From Antennarius striatus (lineage: Eukaryota > Chordata > Actinopteri > Lophiiformes > Antennariidae), in contig NC_090780.1 in assembly GCF_040054535.1 (NCBI RefSeq), positions 9,700,501 through 9,764,500 on the forward strand: 64,000 bases of DNA, in the 5' to 3' direction. This document shows positions 62,601 through 64,000 of the stretch, in pieces (the stretch's first letter is position 1; every line of letters begins with the position of its first letter). The position numbers and the translations under genes are program-made. The notes beneath the pieces were generated by a model. It had not been told where the DNA came from and searched no databases. It saw nothing but the letters and a program-made list of their open reading frames with translations.

Positions 62601-63884
62601 ACCGTGTGTGAACCTGGAGGCTTTACATCCAACGCACAACCTGCAACAAAGGAGATCTACACCAAGTTTGGGTTGACAGCTCTGAGCACGACGCTGATCT
62701 CAATCTCAGACTCTAAAGCTGCACACAAACCTGAAGACTCCACGCTGTCTATCAGCCTTGTTGCTGCAGAGTCTGTGTCTAACCACTCGACAAAAATCCC
62801 ACCACCAACCACAGCATCTGGTAGAGTACTTGGTACTGCAACTGACTAAGCATTTAGAACCAGTCATCATGAGAAAACTGAGATATATTCAGCGTCTCAG
62901 TATCTTTCTGTCTGAGTCTACATTGTATTGTCGTTCTCCTGTCTTTTAGTTGCTGTCATTGCCAGTGTCAGTGGAGTAATACTTGTTGTCATCACCATCA
63001 TTCTGCTGTATCTTCGAAAAACATTCTGGAGAAAAGGTGATTAAAAGTGCATTAATCCATGTCTTGTCCTGTAAAGCACCTATGTGGATTTTTGTGTGCT
63101 TAACTCTTGCTTGAAACACAGAATGATATATGATGATGACAAATAATGGTCTTTATCTCTACCTTACTCACTGTATGTTCTGATTTTTACCCAGGTGCTG
63201 CAAGACTTGATCACAAAGTTGATGCAAATGGAAATTGTGAGACTAGTGATAAAGTGAGTCTTGCTTACATTTTTTCCACTCAAAAGCCTTTGAATATAGT
63301 TGCGGTTCTCCAGAATAACTAACTATCTGAATGGTTTTCTACTGTAGATTAATCAGGATTATTTGGGGGACACCCAGTTGATGTCTATCACAGTCACCTC
63401 ACCAGAACAACAGTGTCTGCTGGAGAAAGGGGAAAACTGCAGTGACCAGAGTCAGTGCAGCAACAACAATGAAGCTTTAACGAAAACCGATGGTGGCAGC
63501 AGCAACGAGTCCATCGGCCCTTTGCAACCCATCAGTGCTCATGTCAGTCCACAATCAGTACTGTCTGAACCTACAACTTTACTTTCCAACAACGAACAGC
63601 TTCCTCTCCAAAGTAGCATCCCCACACAGTCCTCCTCTCAGCCCACCAGTCCTCAAATCATTAGCCCCACTTCCACCAGTCCCCATGTCAATGTCAATAT
63701 CACATTCCACATAGGAAATGGCTCCAGCACGACACCGACACCATCTGTCATACCTACAGACATTCTGCAGATGGACCCTTTACTCCCCCTTGGAGAGGAA
63801 GAAGAAGCCTTCAGTATTCCACAACAAGAAGCTGGCAAACAGTCCCTGCTGTCAGTGCAGGAGAGTACAGGTTGCTGTACATGA
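58709..63884 (+). CDS. TNFRSF1B: TNF receptor superfamily member 1B (TNFR2), 10 coding exons
   Basis: Exons are 58709-58759, 59979-60081, 61624-61749, 61864-62022, 62384-62477, 62555-62820, 62950-63036, 63195-63253 and 63348-63884 (that is nine joined segments; a tenth, 5' non-coding, exon is possible but unseen). They sum to 1482 nt (493 aa; human 461). Features: hydrophobic signal peptide from [12 protein letters not shown]; cysteine-rich domains at about 31-67, 70-111, 113-155 and 158-197, the third with CGCRPGMYC as in TNFR2; a Ser/Thr-rich stalk; one membrane helix (267-288); stop-transfer LRKTFWRKG; a Ser/Pro/Thr-rich tail without a death domain. PQQE (473-476) and SVQE (484-487) fit TRAF2-binding consensus. 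Family role: plasma-membrane receptor for membrane TNF, signalling through TRAF2 to NF-kB. The 3' UTR leaves the window. Confidence 0.93.
59569..59641. repeat. Compound (GT)n(GA)n microsatellite
   Basis: A GT run switches to a GA run at about 59598. It lies in TNFRSF1B intron 1. Confidence 0.95.
60198..60515 (+). repeat. Dispersed unclassified repeat, copy B
   Basis: Same repeat and orientation as 36368-36670, inside TNFRSF1B intron 2. Its end has become a perfect hairpin with 18-bp arms (60474-60491 and 60498-60515; arm atcaaagctagtgctttg) and a 6-nt loop. Confidence 0.85.
60551..60597. repeat. Nested alternative hairpins
   Basis: Three mutually exclusive exact pairings occur: palindrome tcagggtaccctga (60554-60567); ctttcagggta (60551-60561) with taccctgaaag (60570-60580); and tgacttaccctga (60565-60577) with tcagggtaagtca (60585-60597). 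Confidence 0.85.
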
Positions 63885-64000
63885 ACAATCAGCAGCATGA
63901 GAGACTGAGATTTTTTTTTGTATATTGCAAACGATATTGAAAACAATGTGACTGTGAGATGCTTCAACATCACAGTTGTCACTTTGTGTTATTATATGTA

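Noticed and set aside
58709-63884. Identity as TNFRSF14 or another 1p36 TNF receptor instead of TNFRSF1B
   Set aside because: Four CRDs with the CRPGxYC and RCRPH blocks, the long Ser/Thr-rich stalk, about 490 aa, no death domain and MIIP as neighbour all favour TNFR2. A tree would settle it.

Overview
The window is vertebrate nuclear DNA, almost certainly from a ray-finned (teleost) fish. The evidence is split genes with GT..AG introns, long CA/GT, CATC and ATCT microsatellites, V-SINE-like (DANA/mermaid type) tRNA-derived SINEs, decayed Tc1-like and hAT transposons, and non-LTR retrotransposon fragments. There is no operon structure, ribosome-binding-site pattern, CRISPR array or other prokaryotic system.

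Four protein-coding genes can be joined exon by exon into complete reading frames, and one tRNA gene is clear. (1) PRXL2B (prostamide/prostaglandin F synthase, plus strand, 150-5653): 7 coding exons, 200 aa. (2) An intron-containing tRNA-Ile(UAU) at 6615-6707, between two tetranucleotide microsatellites. (3) MMEL1 (neprilysin-like zinc ectopeptidase, minus strand, 25214 down to 10114): 22 coding exons, 762 aa, with HExxH and the downstream zinc glutamate intact. (4) MIIP (migration and invasion inhibitory protein, plus strand, 52053-55757): 9 coding exons, 386 aa. (5) TNFRSF1B (TNF receptor 2, plus strand, 58709-63884): 10 coding exons, 493 aa, with signal peptide, four cysteine-rich domains, one membrane segment and a death-domain-free tail carrying two TRAF2-type motifs.

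Layout: 1-6.3 kb PRXL2B; 6.4-7.1 kb tRNA, SINE and microsatellites; 7.1-10.1 kb intergenic DNA between convergent genes; 10.1-25.2 kb MMEL1, with a 6 kb transposon-rich intron; 25.2-52 kb a repeat-rich intergenic region with two LINE fragments, a large foldback element, hAT and Tc1 remnants, a minisatellite inside a direct-repeat element and several exact palindromes; 52-55.8 kb MIIP; 58.7-63.9 kb TNFRSF1B. The 3' UTR of TNFRSF1B runs off the window.

The genes do not form one pathway, but the grouping is informative. In human, PRXL2B and MMEL1 are neighbours at 1p36.32, and MIIP and TNFRSF1B lie together at 1p36.22. Here both pairs sit within 64 kb. No new multi-gene system was found. The least explained signals are a dispersed repeat seen twice with a hairpin at its end, a nested set of alternative hairpins at 60.5 kb, a 750-bp foldback, a tandem duplication built on exact palindromes at 30.4 kb, and a cluster of exon-like minus-strand segments over the 5' end of TNFRSF1B.
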